Counted from the first letter of the stretch, positions 16,914-26,785 are shown. The stretch: DNA of 64,000 nucleotides from Mesobacillus foraminis (GCF_004340465.1 NZ_SLVV01000011.1:186001-250000), one strand, 5' to 3'. Notes: a model not told the origin generated them from the letters alone. Translations and numbers: made by a program.

Positions 16914-18320
16914 GTGACCAATATAGGAACTGCAACCGTTTCGTCCAAAAAGGGAATAGCAAAGGATTTGAATTTGTTTTTCCTCACTTGGCCTATTTTT
17001 TTAGAAGTGTTTTTGTTTATGCTTATGGGGATTGCCGATACGTTGATGCTAAGCGCTATTTCAGATAATGCGGTTTCGGGAGTAGGAGCATCCAATCAAT
17101 ATTTGCATATCGCAATATTAATCCTCGAGGTAATTGGGAACGGGGCTTCTATTGTGGTAGCGCAATATATTGGTGCCCGTAAATATAAAGACGCAGCAAA
17201 AATCTCGGCGCTTGCCATTACCTTGAACCTGATGATGGGCCTTGTGATCAGCTCCCTGTTCCTTCTTTTCGGAGGAAGCCTGCTTGAAGGCCTGAATTTA
17301 AAAGGGGAAGTGCTGGCCTATGCGAAAAGTTACCTCGGGATTGTAGGGGGCTTTATTTTCCTGCAGGCGTTAATCAATTCACTGTCGGCGATTATCCGCG
17401 TCCATGGACACACAAAGGAAGCGATGTTCGTTTCGCTTGGAATGAATATCTTCCATGTTATCGCCAACTACGCGTTGATTTTCGGAAATTTTGGATTTCC
17501 GGAATTAGGAGTTCAAGGTGCTGCTATTTCTTCTGCCGTCAGCCGTTTTCTTGCCTTGATTGTTTTCTTCTGGCTTCTGTACCGAATTATGGAGGTTCGG
17601 GTCAAAATAAACTATTATTTCTCGATTTCAAAGGATTTTATCGCAAAAATTCTAAAGATCGGCATCCCGTCTGCATTTGAACAGATCATGTACCAAACTT
17701 GCCAAATCGTGTTTCTGTACTATGTAACTTACCTCGGTGAGGCTTCTATGGCAGCGAGACAGTATGCCAACAATGTTTCCATGTTCATTTACTTATTTGC
17801 CATAGCCATAGGAATGGGAACCTCGATCATTGTTGGCCGTCTGGTTGGCGGAAATAAAGCGGATGAGGCGTATGTCCGGGTTTGGAAAAGTGCACGGATC
17901 GCCAGTCTGGTCACTCTTGGGATGGTGGTACTCGTTGTATTATTCAGGGAGCCGTTAATTGGAATCTTTACCGACGATAAAGAAATTTCAACGCTTGCTG
18001 CTAATGTGCTCATTTTAAGCATTGTCCTGGAGACTGGCAGAACGCTAAATATCGTATTTATCAATTCCCTGCGTGCTTCCGGTGATGCCAAATATCCGGT
18101 CTGGATTGGAATGTTGTCAATGGTCCTGATGAGTCTTCCGCTTGGCTATCTCCTGGTCTTTCAGCTGGAGATGGGGCTGGCGGGTGTCTGGCTTGCTATT
18201 GCAGCCGATGAGTGGACACGTGCCGTTATCATGTTCTTCAGGTGGAGGAGCAGAGCGTGGGAAAAACATGCTCTGGTTAAACAGGGTGAAGAAATGCCGG
18301 TGCCCGCGGCTGCGCATTGA
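16914..18320 (+). CDS. MATE-family efflux transporter
   Basis: A 468-residue, 12-helix sodium- or proton-coupled exporter of the multidrug and toxin extrusion family. The N-lobe has WPIFLEVFLFMLMGIADTLML and an NGASIVVAQYIGARKYKDA segment. The C-lobe repeats the pattern (GTSIIVGRLVGGNKADEAYVR). Substrates cannot be predicted. GTG start, with an AAAGAAAAGAAGG purine stretch as ribosome binding site. Convergent with the acetyltransferase gene, with a palindromic repeat element between them. Confidence 0.88.
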   Translation: MTNIGTATVSSKKGIAKDLNLFFLTWPIFLEVFLFMLMGIADTLMLSAISDNAVSGVGASNQYLHIAILILEVIGNGASIVVAQYIGARKYKDAAKISALAITLNLMMGLVISSLFLLFGGSLLEGLNLKGEVLAYAKSYLGIVGGFIFLQALINSLSAIIRVHGHTKEAMFVSLGMNIFHVIANYALIFGNFGFPELGVQGAAISSAVSRFLALIVFFWLLYRIMEVRVKINYYFSISKDFIAKILKIGIPSAFEQIMYQTCQIVFLYYVTYLGEASMAARQYANNVSMFIYLFAIAIGMGTSIIVGRLVGGNKADEAYVRVWKSARIASLVTLGMVVLVVLFREPLIGIFTDDKEISTLAANVLILSIVLETGRTLNIVFINSLRASGDAKYPVWIGMLSMVLMSLPLGYLLVFQLEMGLAGVWLAIAADEWTRAVIMFFRWRSRAWEKHALVKQGEEMPVPAAAH

Positions 18321-18347
18321 CGCATGAATAAGGTGAATCATTAAAAG

Positions 18348-18387
18348 GTGCCTGACCCCCTTTAGTATGCTAAAGGGGGTCAGGCAC
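18348..18387. repeat. Palindromic repeat element, copy 1
   Basis: GTGCCTGACCCCCTTTAG and its reverse complement separated by four bases, followed by a T run. It lies between convergent genes and may also terminate both. It belongs to a dispersed family seen at 23831, 30078, 34466, 42415, 44221, 50191 and 61746. Confidence 0.9.
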
Positions 18388-18391
18388 TTTT

Positions 18392-18877
18392 TTATAGGGT
18401 GAGCTGGAGGTAGAGGACGTTTTGCCACTCGCCGAATTTGAATCCAACCTCGGTGATCCTTCCGGCAAGTTTGAATCCGAACTTTTCATGGAGCTTGACG
18501 CTGACATCGTTCCCTTCTGTGATTCCTGCAATGATGGCGTGGAAGTCCAGTTCCCTTGCCCTCTTAAGGATTTCGGTCATTAAGGCTCTTCCGATTCCTT
18601 TTCCGCGGAACCTGCTGGAGAGATAGATGGACACTTCTGCTGTCCTTGCATAGGCAGCCTTTTCATTGTACATGGACAATCCACAGTAACCCGCAATCTC
18701 CCCTTCAACCTCTGCAACAATTAAAGGGTATTTTCCCCCATATTTATGAAACCACTTTGTCCGCTGTTCCAGAGTTTGTTCTTCTAAATCAAAAGTTGCA
18801 GTGAGATTGCGGACTGCATCATTATAAATATCGAGCATCCCCGGCAGATCTTCTATTTTTGCCTCGCGTATGATCAA
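18392..18877 (-). CDS. GNAT N-acetyltransferase (phosphinothricin acetyltransferase-like)
   Basis: A 161-residue acetyl-CoA-dependent acetyltransferase: IIREAKIEDLPGMLDIYNDAV start, acetyl-CoA loop SSRFRGKGIGRALM, and the VSVKLHEKFGFKLAGRITEVG segment typical of Pat/YncA-like enzymes. These act on amines such as methionine derivatives or phosphinothricin. I chose TTG 18877 because AAGGAGAGG lies 5 bases upstream. A GTG seven codons earlier would place that ribosome binding site inside the gene. Confidence 0.8.
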   Translation of the reverse strand: MIIREAKIEDLPGMLDIYNDAVRNLTATFDLEEQTLEQRTKWFHKYGGKYPLIVAEVEGEIAGYCGLSMYNEKAAYARTAEVSIYLSSRFRGKGIGRALMTEILKRARELDFHAIIAGITEGNDVSVKLHEKFGFKLAGRITEVGFKFGEWQNVLYLQLTL

Positions 18878-19148
18878 CTTGACCTCTCCTTTTGCCACAA
18901 TTTTACACTTTTATCTCCAGATTCCTGATAAAATAAAGGCAGAAACCCGCTAAAATATTATCTCTCCAAATGATTCAAAATAAAAGAATTTTTCTGCCGG
19001 GAAGTGAATACATGAATTACAGGCACCTCGGGAGGAGAACGTCTCCATGCTTTATCTGCCGGGGAGACAGATGCCGTCTTCAACTATTTTGTACGGAAGG
19101 CATGCAGCAGGGGGAAAGGATATTCAGAACAGAAAGGAGTGAGCATGA

Positions 19149-20216
19149 ATGACAAAGCGCAGAATAAAAGCCAATCAATTGGAGTTCCTGCAGAGTGAGC
19201 TTCGGCATTGGGAAGAAACCGGCATGTTAAGTGCAGATAAGGCGGGGGAACTGGAAGGGCTGTATGAAATCCGAACCGTCTCCTTTACTAAGACTCTGCT
19301 CTACGCCGGGGCGATCCTGATTGGTGCAGGAATCTTGAGCCTGATTGCCAGCAACTGGGGGGAGATTGGAAAGCTTGCTAAATATTTGTTTATCCTTGTC
19401 ATGTTTATCGGCTGCAATGCAGCAGGGTACCGGCTCGAAAGGAATTTTCCGAAAACAGCCAAAAGTTTTTTCTATCTCGGCGTGCTGGTGTTCGGTGCTG
19501 GGATTTTCCTGATTGGACAGATGTTCCATTTTGGCGGGGATTTTGAGGATGCATTTTTATGGTGGTCGCTTGGCATTCTGCCTTTAGCCTGGTTTTTGCG
19601 GGATAAATGGATTTTATTGGCCTCATCGCTGTTTACTCTTATCTATATGACAAATGGTCAATATCTGGGGGGAGATGAGGTTCCCTACTGGATTGTGCTG
19701 TGGATTGCAGCCATCTATTTCCTTAATAAAAAAATCGGATTCCTTCCGTTGACCGGCTTTGTTAATGGAGTACTGGTGCTGACATTTATAGCAGCCATTC
19801 TTAATGCAGTCCTCGATGGAGTGAACAGCACAGCCTATATTTACGGCCTTATTTACCTGCTGATTGGAGCGGGTCTCATCATCAAGAGAGAAAAAATACA
19901 TTCAGTTTATATCTTATTGGGGCATATAGTCCATGGAGGGGCGGCTTTATTCTTGTCCTTTGGAGAGAGCTGGCCGGCTGATTGGATTTATCTCCCGTTC
20001 TCAATCCTTTATATACTCTTTATTTTATTTTTAATAAAAGGCGGCAGTCTTTATAGCATCATCATTCTCTGCGGCATGATCTTCCGTTTTTATCTGGATC
20101 TCACCTTCGACTTTATGCCTAAATCCCTGGTGTTCATCATAGGAGGTCTCCTCTTGCTGGGCTTCGGGTTTTACTTCGAGAAGCAAAGGAAGAAAGGGGG
20201 AGGAATCCATGCCTAG
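19149..20216 (+). CDS. DUF2157 membrane protein
   Basis: A 355-residue protein with a hydrophilic N-terminal DUF2157 segment (about 1-50; LRHWEETGMLSADKAGELEGLY) and then about ten membrane helices. ATG follows AAAGGAGTGAGC. The stop overlaps the next gene by 8 bp. DUF2157 and GDYXXLXY proteins are often adjacent and are presumed to form a membrane complex of unknown role. The stretch 18899-19148 upstream holds a 60-codon frame without a ribosome binding site, which I do not call. Confidence 0.85.
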   Translation: MTKRRIKANQLEFLQSELRHWEETGMLSADKAGELEGLYEIRTVSFTKTLLYAGAILIGAGILSLIASNWGEIGKLAKYLFILVMFIGCNAAGYRLERNFPKTAKSFFYLGVLVFGAGIFLIGQMFHFGGDFEDAFLWWSLGILPLAWFLRDKWILLASSLFTLIYMTNGQYLGGDEVPYWIVLWIAAIYFLNKKIGFLPLTGFVNGVLVLTFIAAILNAVLDGVNSTAYIYGLIYLLIGAGLIIKREKIHSVYILLGHIVHGGAALFLSFGESWPADWIYLPFSILYILFILFLIKGGSLYSIIILCGMIFRFYLDLTFDFMPKSLVFIIGGLLLLGFGFYFEKQRKKGGGIHA

Positions 20217-20745
20217 ACGGACAAAACAGTTGATCCTGGCCTGCCTTCTGCCGATAGTCATTTTATTAGGAATGACGGTCACTCCTCTTTATACGCTGTT
20301 GGCTGGGGAAGAGATTACACTAAAAACAGTTCCTGTCGACCCAACGGATTTGTTCCGTGGGGATTATGTAATCCTTCAGTATGAAGCAGAAGAGATCCCA
20401 GCTCAATTGCTTGAAAAAGAAGTAAAGACTAAACTTGAACAGGGAGAGAGTAATTTAGAGGTTTACGTTCCTTTAAAACTGGATGAAGGAGCTCACGTTC
20501 CGACAAAGGTGAGTCTTGAGAAGCCAACTTCAGGGGTGTATTTAAAAGGCCGGGTTCAATATGTAACAGCTGGCCGGGACGGCATCGAGGAAGTGGCCTA
20601 TGTTGAATACAGTCTCGATAAATATTTTGTAGAAGAAAATACAGGTCTTGAACTGGAGGAGGCATCTGCGAGCGGAAACCTCCTCGCAAAAGTAAAAGTT
20701 AAAAATGGCTATGCTTATTTAGTTGATCTTAGCATACAGGATTAA
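20209..20745 (+). CDS. GDYXXLXY domain membrane-anchored protein
   Basis: 178 residues with one N-terminal membrane helix (LILACLLPIVILLGMTVTPLY). The extracytoplasmic domain contains the defining motif RGDYVILQYEAEEI (GDYxxLxY-like) around residue 46. Overlaps the DUF2157 gene by 8 bp, so the two are translationally coupled. Function unknown. A strong terminator follows. Confidence 0.85.
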   Translation: MPRRTKQLILACLLPIVILLGMTVTPLYTLLAGEEITLKTVPVDPTDLFRGDYVILQYEAEEIPAQLLEKEVKTKLEQGESNLEVYVPLKLDEGAHVPTKVSLEKPTSGVYLKGRVQYVTAGRDGIEEVAYVEYSLDKYFVEENTGLELEEASASGNLLAKVKVKNGYAYLVDLSIQD

Positions 20746-20748
20746 GAA

Positions 20749-20777
20749 AAGGGAGCAGTCTGGCAGGCTGCTCCCTT
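20749..20777. terminator. Terminator after the DUF2157 pair
   Basis: AAGGGAGCAG pairs with CTGCTCCCTT around a short loop, between convergent genes. Confidence 0.8.
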
Positions 20778-20792
20778 AATGCATGTTAAATT

Positions 20793-21422
20793 TTAGATGA
20801 AGCTCACTGTATCCTCAATCGGAAGGCGGGTGGTCTTGTGGGCTGGTGCTGCTGCCTTGCCCAGTGAAATCAGGACGATTGGAAAATAGCGTTCGTCAAT
20901 CTCAAACCTCTCAATAAATTTTGCTTTATCAAATCCGCCCATTGTAACCGTGTCTAAGCCTCTGGCTTTTGCAATCAGCATCAGCTGCATTGAAACAAGT
21001 CCGGCATCAAAGGCCGCAATGTTTTCTCTGGTTCCGACAGGTGCGTTAGGGTACGTTTTGTTTGTCCCTTCAATTAACTGCTTCATATTTGCCTCGGTCA
21101 TATAGCCTGCTTCAAAAGCACTTTGATAGACTTTTTCCACATTTTTATACATCTCTCTGTCGCCTAATACGGCAATCACAGCAGCAGATGTTTCTACCTG
21201 TTCTTGATTATAGGCAATCGATCTTAGCTCAGCCTTTGTCTCCTGGTCCTGAAACACAAGGAATTTCCAAGGCTGCAGGTTGCTTGAGGAAGGGGCCAGC
21301 GTGGCTTCCTTTAGTATCTCGAGGATTTCCTCTTTTGATAATGTAAAACTTGAATCATATTTTCTGACGGAATGCCGTTCACGAATAATTGTTGATAAAT
21401 AGTCCTGTGTTTTTACTGTCAT
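20793..21422 (-). CDS. NAD(P)H-dependent FMN nitroreductase (YodC-like)
   Basis: A 209-residue flavoprotein of the nitroreductase superfamily: RERHSVRKYDSSFTLSKEE at the N-terminus (FMN phosphate contacts RHSxRxY), APSSSNLQPWKFLVF, and DAGLVSMQLMLIAKARGLDT. Such enzymes reduce quinones and nitroaromatics. The length and motifs resemble B. subtilis YodC, which is controlled by the HxlR-type repressor YodB. A palindrome of matching style lies 27 bp upstream of the start. Confidence 0.85.
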   Translation of the reverse strand: MTVKTQDYLSTIIRERHSVRKYDSSFTLSKEEILEILKEATLAPSSSNLQPWKFLVFQDQETKAELRSIAYNQEQVETSAAVIAVLGDREMYKNVEKVYQSAFEAGYMTEANMKQLIEGTNKTYPNAPVGTRENIAAFDAGLVSMQLMLIAKARGLDTVTMGGFDKAKFIERFEIDERYFPIVLISLGKAAAPAHKTTRLPIEDTVSFI

Positions 21423-21448
21423 GAATAAACCTCCAGTTCTCCCTTTGC

Positions 21449-21472
21449 TTACTAATAGTAAGTAACTAATAT
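21449..21472 (-). promoter_or_regulatory. Candidate HxlR-type operator of the nitroreductase gene
   Basis: TTACTAATAGTAA is a perfect palindrome around one base and is followed by GTAACTAATAT, giving repeated TAGTTACTTACTATTAG on the minus strand. This resembles sites bound by YodB/HypR-type regulators. No regulator gene is adjacent. Confidence 0.45.
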
Positions 21473-21952
21473 ACCTTAATACCGAGAGGCCATTTTTGTC
21501 AAAGATTTAGTCCGGTGCATATGGTAATGTTTCTCTGAGGCAGGAGGAGGTAAACGGGCACTGAGAAAGCAAAAGAGCTTAATATTCCTAAAGGGGGCTC
21601 CATCTTTTCTAATAGGAACCGGCTATCGAGTGGATGCGGGATATGGAAAAGGCGGGGGGGTTGAGTTTAAAATGAATCAGGAACCGTCCGGGGATTTATG
21701 GAGTAATCGATGTTGATAAGCATTTGTTCAGGAGGTTCCAGCAGGCAGCAAAAGGACGGAAGAGTTATCCGGATTGCTATACCTAATATGGGCATTACAG
21801 CAAAAACGGAAGTTTCAGCAATCCACCCTCAGGAATACCCAGTATGGCTCTTATCGGAGGCTGGCATTACGGATTTGATGCGCCCAGGAAGGCGAAACTT
21901 ATTCGCTGATGGAAGTCCTTTAGAAATCAAGGAATGAAGGGATAGGAACGCC
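21473..21952. other. About 480 bp without a supported gene
   Basis: A 75-codon frame at 21710-21937 has no ribosome binding site and no recognisable sequence. AGGAGGAGG (21543) and AGGAGG (21730) strings occur without open frames of note. It may be decayed sequence. Confidence 0.4.
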
Positions 21953-21981
21953 AAAACAGCACCGGACAATATCCAGTGCTG
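21953..21981 (-). terminator. Terminator of the 42-residue gene
   Basis: CAGCACTGGA and TCCGGTGCTG on the minus strand form a hairpin, followed by four T. Confidence 0.65.
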
Positions 21982-21988
21982 CTGCTTA

Positions 21989-22117
21989 TTACTTAGCTTT
22001 ATTCCTGTTTGTCGGGAGCTTGTCGCTCATCCTGTTATTTCCTTGTGTTTCCCGGTTTTTCTCATCTTTCCTTTGTTTATCATGAAGTTTATTCAAAAAT
22101 TCCTCTGTGCTTTCCAT
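21989..22117 (-). CDS. Small hydrophilic protein (42 aa)
   Basis: ATG at 22117 with AAGGAGGA 8 bases upstream. Translation starts MESTEEFLNKLHDKQRKDEK and ends LPTNRNKAK. It is very hydrophilic and rich in Lys, Asn, Glu and Arg, resembling the composition of small spore-associated proteins, but I recognise no family. It has its own terminator. Confidence 0.55.
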   Translation of the reverse strand: MESTEEFLNKLHDKQRKDEKNRETQGNNRMSDKLPTNRNKAK

Positions 22118-22203
22118 TTGGAATCCTCCTTATAAGTACATCTGTTGTTACTTTAACCATTTGGGTTGAAAACATACGAGGCGGAATTTCTTTGTGGCGG
22201 TGC

Positions 22204-22265
22204 TTTTAGCTGGAATTGGAGGTGCACTATTATAGAGTTTTTGAGCATCTCAATTCCAGCAAAAG
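22204..22265 (-). other. Long-loop inverted repeat in the 3' region of mutT
   Basis: GCTGGAATTG (22209) and CAATTCCAGC (22251) are perfect inverted arms separated by about 32 bases, flanked by TTTTA and AAAAG. It could end transcription of the Nudix gene. Confidence 0.5.
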
Positions 22266-22301
22266 CTGTTTCGTAAAAATTGCCTTTACTGTCTACAAGT
22301 A

Positions 22302-22706
22302 TTAAGTTTGTATTTTTTCCGCTATGAGCAGTTCAACTGCCGGGATGTCGGCAGGAGCCCAGACCAGGGATGCCAGATTTTCTCTTTTTAGCCAGATCAG
22401 TTTTGAATGTTCTCCCGGAATGGGTATCCCTGTGGCAATTCTGCATCTTATTGTCAAAAGCTGAATAATAAAATCATCATATTCATAGACATTTTCATGC
22501 AGAAGATTCAATGTACTGATTTTACAGGATAATTCTTCGTGAATTTCTCTAGTCAGTGCCGAGAAAATGTCCTCGTCCTTCTCTACTTTTCCTCCGGGAA
22601 ACTCCCACATATTAGGCATCGACATTTGGGGAGATCTTAACGCACATAAAATTTCTTTATGTCCGTTTTCAATTACTGCACCAACAACTTTTATCTGCTT
22701 TTTCAC
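22302..22706 (-). CDS. Nudix hydrolase, MutT-like (8-oxo-dGTP diphosphatase type)
   Basis: 134 residues with the full Nudix box GGKVEKDEDIFSALTREI then HEEL. It opens with IKVVGAVIENGHKEILCALR and has the PNMWEFPGG segment typical of MutT/YjhB-type enzymes that clean oxidised nucleotides. I chose GTG 22706, which has GGGAGG 5 bases upstream. The ORF from 22727 includes that ribosome binding site. Transcribed downstream of the methyltransferase gene, with a 54-bp gap. Confidence 0.8.
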   Translation of the reverse strand: MKKQIKVVGAVIENGHKEILCALRSPQMSMPNMWEFPGGKVEKDEDIFSALTREIHEELSCKISTLNLLHENVYEYDDFIIQLLTIRCRIATGIPIPGEHSKLIWLKRENLASLVWAPADIPAVELLIAEKIQT

Positions 22707-22760
22707 TGCGGCCTCCCGATAATCCATAGAAGCATGTCTGGAGGGCAGTCCCGGTTCCCT

Positions 22761-23531
22761 TTATTCCTTAATGCCCAAGACCCGTATCCGTTTATAATCT
22801 GCCATCCATACTCCATCCTGGAATAATTGATTCTTTAAACCTTCTTCTGAATTCAAAAGGATTTCCTCGATTGTCTCTTCGGATAAACCACCTAGCATAG
22901 AGCTGGCGAACATTTCAATCCAGTTGCGAAGACCATCTTTTCCTTGCAAAGGTGTAGGCCTGTCAAAATGCTGCGCAAGGATCACTCTGAAACCTGCTTC
23001 TTCCATAAGGGAAGTGTATTCCCCGATGCTCGGAAAAAACCAGGGAAATTGATGGGGGTTATAATCACTCTCGAGCCTGTTCAGCTGGCGGATCACTTCA
23101 TCGGTGATCAATTTTACATTTCCTTTTCCACCGAACTCAGCAACGAATCTTCCCCCGGGCTTTAATGCCTGAAAAATGCTCTGCAATGCTTTCTGGGGCT
23201 GCTTTACCCAATGTAGCATTGCATTGGAGAACACGGCATCAAATTCATCCTTGAAAGACAGGTTGGTGGCATCCTGTACATCAAACTGGATATGGGGATA
23301 CTTCCTGTATGCCTGTTCCACCATATTACTGGAATTGTCGATCCCCATGACGGAGACCCCGGCCTTGTCCAGTTTTTCCGCTAAGTCGCCGGTTCCGCAC
23401 CCGAGATCAAGGATTCTTTCGCCGGCTAGCGGATTAAGCCATCCAATTAGCTCTTCGCCAAAAGCTGAAACAAAAGAGTGCTTCGTATCATACAAGCCTG
23501 CATTCCAGCTGTCTTTTTTTATTATGTCCAT
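22761..23531 (-). CDS. SAM-dependent class I methyltransferase
   Basis: 256 residues with motif I ILDLGCGTGDLAEKL (SAM-binding), motif II VMGIDNSSNMVEQA and post-motifs FDAVFSNAMLHWVKQP and LKPGGRFVAEFGGKGN. These are close to the trans-aconitate methyltransferase type by pattern. The substrate is unknown. ATG follows AAGGGGGGA. Probably co-transcribed with the Nudix gene. Confidence 0.82.
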   Translation of the reverse strand: MDIIKKDSWNAGLYDTKHSFVSAFGEELIGWLNPLAGERILDLGCGTGDLAEKLDKAGVSVMGIDNSSNMVEQAYRKYPHIQFDVQDATNLSFKDEFDAVFSNAMLHWVKQPQKALQSIFQALKPGGRFVAEFGGKGNVKLITDEVIRQLNRLESDYNPHQFPWFFPSIGEYTSLMEEAGFRVILAQHFDRPTPLQGKDGLRNWIEMFASSMLGGLSEETIEEILLNSEEGLKNQLFQDGVWMADYKRIRVLGIKE

Positions 23532-23830
23532 CTTTTTAGTCCCCCCTTAAATTTCCAGAATATTTTAGAGAATTATAGCCTTTATGATTAAGGATTAAAA
23601 GAGGATTTGCTATTTTTTACAAATTTAAAATATTGACCAAATGACTTTAATCCAGTAGATATTCGGGAATCCTCTCAAAAGGCAATGGACAGAAAGGGTA
23701 AGCAAGGCTGCACCATTATTAAACGGCTTATTGACAAAAGCCTGCCGTGCACGTTATTAGCAGCCCGCAAATGGAATATCCAAGGCGCCCAGCCTTTTTA
23801 GACGAACTAAAGAAGATAAAATGACGAAAG

Positions 23831-23870
23831 GTGCCTGACCCCCTTTATTTAAGTAAAGGGGGTCAGGCAC
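23831..23870. repeat. Palindromic repeat element, copy 2
   Basis: GTGCCTGACCCCCTTTA and its exact reverse complement around six bases. It lies between divergent genes, so its role is not simply termination. The surrounding 23532-23974 has no gene; it also holds the GlnR/TnrA box and urease promoter. Confidence 0.9.
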
Positions 23871-23885
23871 CTTTTTTAATATGTT

Positions 23886-23902
23886 TGTCAGGTTTTCTTA
23901 CA
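23886..23902 (+). promoter_or_regulatory. GlnR/TnrA box of the urease operon
   Basis: TGTCAGGTTTTCTTACA fits TGTNANAWWWTMTNACA with one mismatch. A TAAAAT -10 at 23932-23937 with no good -35 puts the box centre about 50 bp upstream of the expected start point. That is the spacing of TnrA-activated promoters. Confidence 0.75.
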
Positions 23903-23974
23903 TAAAATGAGTTTCTTAAGTGGAGGGTTTGTAAAATAAAAGACACAACAGACAAATAGTGGGAGGGTCGTTGA

Positions 23975-24277
23975 ATGAAATTGACTTCGCGTGAAATGGA
24001 GAAGCTGATGATGGTCACAGCAGCTGACCTGGCCCGCCGGCGGCAGAAGCGGGGGCTGAAACTGAATTATCCGGAAGCGGTCGCTATCATTACTTATGAA
24101 GTGCTTGAGGGGGCGAGGGATGGAAGAACGGTTGCCCAGCTGATGCAATACGGTGCTACCATTCTTACTAAGGAAGATGTAATGGAAGGCATTGCCGAGA
24201 TGATTCCGGATATCCAGGTGGAAGCTACCTTCCCGGATGGAACAAAGCTGGTTACCGTCCATGATCCCATTCGCTAA
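23975..24277 (+). CDS. ureA: Urease gamma subunit
   Basis: 100 residues of the urease gamma family: [20 protein letters not shown] start, [28 protein letters not shown] core, [16 protein letters not shown] end. It forms part of the nickel urease that splits urea into ammonia and carbamate. First gene of a complete ureABCEFGD operon. The GTCGTTGA ahead of ATG is preceded by GGGAGGG as ribosome binding site. Confidence 0.97.
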   Translation: MKLTSREMEKLMMVTAADLARRRQKRGLKLNYPEAVAIITYEVLEGARDGRTVAQLMQYGATILTKEDVMEGIAEMIPDIQVEATFPDGTKLVTVHDPIR

Positions 24278-24295
24278 TCAAAAGGAGGGGACACC

Positions 24296-24616
24296 TTGAT
24301 CCCGGGAGAGTATCTGTTAAGAAAAGAGCCTGTTTTATGCAATGAAAACAAGAATCCGATAACGGTAAGCGTGTTGAATCGAGGGGATCGGCCGATACAG
24401 ATTGGATCCCACTTCCATTTTTTTGAGGTTAACCAAAAGCTGGTGTTCGACCGTGGTAGGGCATTCGGCCTTCACTTGAATATACCTGCTGGTACCGCTG
24501 TCCGGTTCGAACCTGGAGATGAAAAACAAGTGGAGCTTGTTCCATTTTCAGGAGAGCAGGAAGTATACGGACTTAATAATTTGACCAACGGTCCTTTAAA
24601 AAAGGGGGATCAGTAA
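24296..24616 (+). CDS. ureB: Urease beta subunit
   Basis: 106 residues, [20 protein letters not shown] at the start and the family segment [19 protein letters not shown], then [22 protein letters not shown] start with AAAGGAGGGG 5 bases ahead. It stops directly before the ureC ATG, so translation is coupled. Confidence 0.96.
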   Translation: MIPGEYLLRKEPVLCNENKNPITVSVLNRGDRPIQIGSHFHFFEVNQKLVFDRGRAFGLHLNIPAGTAVRFEPGDEKQVELVPFSGEQEVYGLNNLTNGPLKKGDQ

Positions 24617-26326
24617 ATGAGTTTTTACATGTCCCGTAAACAGTATGCCGACATGTTCGGCCCCACCGTTGGAGACTGTGTCCGATTGGCGGATACCGAG
24701 CTCTTCATTGAGATCGAAAAGGATTATACAACCTACGGCGATGAGGTGAAGTTTGGAGGCGGAAAGGTTATTCGGGATGGAATGGGCCAGCATCCGCTTG
24801 CTAAAAGCAGTGAGAGTGCAGATTTGGTGCTCACCAATGCCATAATTGTAGATTCTGCGGGTATCTATAAAGCTGATATTGGTGTGAAGAACGGGAAAAT
24901 TGCCGCAATCGGCAAAGCCGGGAATCCCCTGTTAATGGATGGAGTGGACATTGTAATCGGGGCTGCCACCGAGATCATCGCCGCGGAAGGCAAAATTGTA
25001 ACCGCAGGCGGCATCGATGCCCATATTCATTTTATTTGTCCGCAACAGATAGAAACGGCCCTCTCGTCCGGAGTCACCACGATGATAGGAGGAGGAACCG
25101 GCCCTGCTACCGGAACGAATGCGACAACGTGCACACCAGGTCCATGGAATATCCACCGCATGCTTGAGGCTGCGGAAGAATTTCCAATCAATTTGGGTTT
25201 CCTGGGCAAAGGCAATGCGTCCGATGAAGAGCCATTAATGGAACAGATCGAAGCAGGCGCCGTCGGGCTAAAGCTGCATGAAGACTGGGGAACCACTGCT
25301 GCTGCCATTGACACTTGCCTGAAGGTGGCGGACGAGTTTGATATTCAGGTAGCCATCCATACGGATACCCTTAATGAAGGGGGATTCGTCGAGGACACTC
25401 TGGCAGCAATCGATGGCCGGGTTATCCACACTTATCATACGGAAGGAGCCGGGGGCGGACATGCGCCCGATATCATTAAAGCGGCAGGCTTCCCCAATAT
25501 TCTTCCGTCATCCACGAACCCAACCCGGCCCTTTACCGTGAACACATTAGAGGAGCATCTGGATATGCTGATGGTTTGCCATCATCTGGATCCGAGCGTC
25601 CCTGAGGATATTGCTTTTGCCGATTCACGGATTCGCAAGGAAACCATTGCAGCGGAAGACATTTTACATGATTTAGGGGTCTTCTCAATGATTTCCTCCG
25701 ATTCCCAGGCCATGGGCCGCGTAGGGGAAGTCATCATGCGTACCTGGCAGACGGCTGACAAAATGAAAAAGCAGAGAGGGAAAATGGCAGAAGACAAAAC
25801 GGCGGGAGACAATTTCCGTGTTAAGCGTTATATCGCCAAGTATACAATCAACCCTGCCATTGTTCACGGGATATCAGAATATGTAGGCTCTGTGGAAACC
25901 GGGAAGCTTGCCGACCTGGTGGTATGGGATCCTGCCTTCTTCGGAGTTAAGCCCGATTTAATTTTAAAGGGCGGCATGATTGCCCACAGTGTCATGGGGG
26001 ATCCGAATGCCAGCATTCCAACGCCGCAGCCTGTTTTATACCGGCAGATGTTTGCCTCCTTTGGAAGTGCCAAATATAAAACATCAATGACATTCATTTC
26101 GAAAGCCGCGTATGAAAAAGGTGTCCACAAGGACCTTGGACTGCAAAAAATGGTTGGTGTGGTCTCGGGGGTACGCAAGCTGACGAAAAAGGATATGGTC
26201 CATAATGGCGAAACCCCTGTGATAGACGTTGATCCGCAGACCTATGAAGTAAAGGTTGATGGTGAATTGATTACGTGCGAACCGGCGGAGAGTGTTCCAA
26301 TGGCTCAGCGATATTTCTTATTTTGA
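24617..26326 (+). CDS. ureC: Urease alpha subunit (catalytic)
   Basis: 569 residues, the usual length. Nickel ligands and catalytic residues are in place: H136 and H138 in [10 protein letters not shown], the Lys to be carbamylated K219 in [21 protein letters not shown] and [15 protein letters not shown], and the flap MVCHHLDP with the catalytic His. Asp is found in SSDSQAMGR. Nothing is missing, so an active enzyme is expected once UreD/E/F/G insert nickel. Confidence 0.98.
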   Translation: MSFYMSRKQYADMFGPTVGDCVRLADTELFIEIEKDYTTYGDEVKFGGGKVIRDGMGQHPLAKSSESADLVLTNAIIVDSAGIYKADIGVKNGKIAAIGKAGNPLLMDGVDIVIGAATEIIAAEGKIVTAGGIDAHIHFICPQQIETALSSGVTTMIGGGTGPATGTNATTCTPGPWNIHRMLEAAEEFPINLGFLGKGNASDEEPLMEQIEAGAVGLKLHEDWGTTAAAIDTCLKVADEFDIQVAIHTDTLNEGGFVEDTLAAIDGRVIHTYHTEGAGGGHAPDIIKAAGFPNILPSSTNPTRPFTVNTLEEHLDMLMVCHHLDPSVPEDIAFADSRIRKETIAAEDILHDLGVFSMISSDSQAMGRVGEVIMRTWQTADKMKKQRGKMAEDKTAGDNFRVKRYIAKYTINPAIVHGISEYVGSVETGKLADLVVWDPAFFGVKPDLILKGGMIAHSVMGDPNASIPTPQPVLYRQMFASFGSAKYKTSMTFISKAAYEKGVHKDLGLQKMVGVVSGVRKLTKKDMVHNGETPVIDVDPQTYEVKVDGELITCEPAESVPMAQRYFLF

Positions 26327-26338
26327 GGTGAAGAGTAG

Positions 26339-26785
26339 ATGATCATTGAAAGTGTAATTGGAAACGTGGCGACATTGGAAAAGAGAGCTCTACATGTGGA
26401 ACGGGTATACCTGAAAAGTGATGACCTGGTGAAAAGGATTCAGCGCGTGGTGACCGACCATGGCAAGGAGCTGGGGATTCGACTGAGGGAAAACAAGGAT
26501 TTAATCGACGGCGACATCCTTTATATCGACGAAAAAAATATGATTGTGATCTCTGTCAAGGATGATGACCTGCTGACCATCATGCCGACATCCATCCAGC
26601 AGATGGGCGAAATTGCCCACCAGCTGGGAAACCGCCACTTGCCGGCGCAGTTTGAAGGAAACGAGATGCTTGTGCAGTATGATTATTTAGTAGAAGAGCT
26701 GCTCCGGCAATTGGGCATTCCTTTTAAACGTGAGAAACGAAAGGTAAAACAGGCGTTCCGTCATATTGGCCACAGCCATGATTAA
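26339..26785 (+). CDS. ureE: Urease accessory protein UreE (nickel chaperone)
   Basis: 148 residues delivering nickel to the UreDFG-apourease complex. N-terminal peptide-binding domain and a C-terminal metal domain ([24 protein letters not shown] with the conserved His). The tail is short (HIGHSHD) rather than the long His-rich tail of some UreE proteins. ATG after GAGGTGAAGAG. Overlaps the ureF start by 8 bp. Confidence 0.93.
   Translation: MIIESVIGNVATLEKRALHVERVYLKSDDLVKRIQRVVTDHGKELGIRLRENKDLIDGDILYIDEKNMIVISVKDDDLLTIMPTSIQQMGEIAHQLGNRHLPAQFEGNEMLVQYDYLVEELLRQLGIPFKREKRKVKQAFRHIGHSHD

Noticed and set aside
18970-19152. 60-codon frame ahead of the DUF2157 gene
   Set aside because: No ribosome binding site and an unusual Cys/Arg-rich composition; overlaps the ribosome binding site of the real gene.
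21710-21937. 75-codon frame in the gap after the nitroreductase gene
   Set aside because: No ribosome binding site at its start and no recognisable features.
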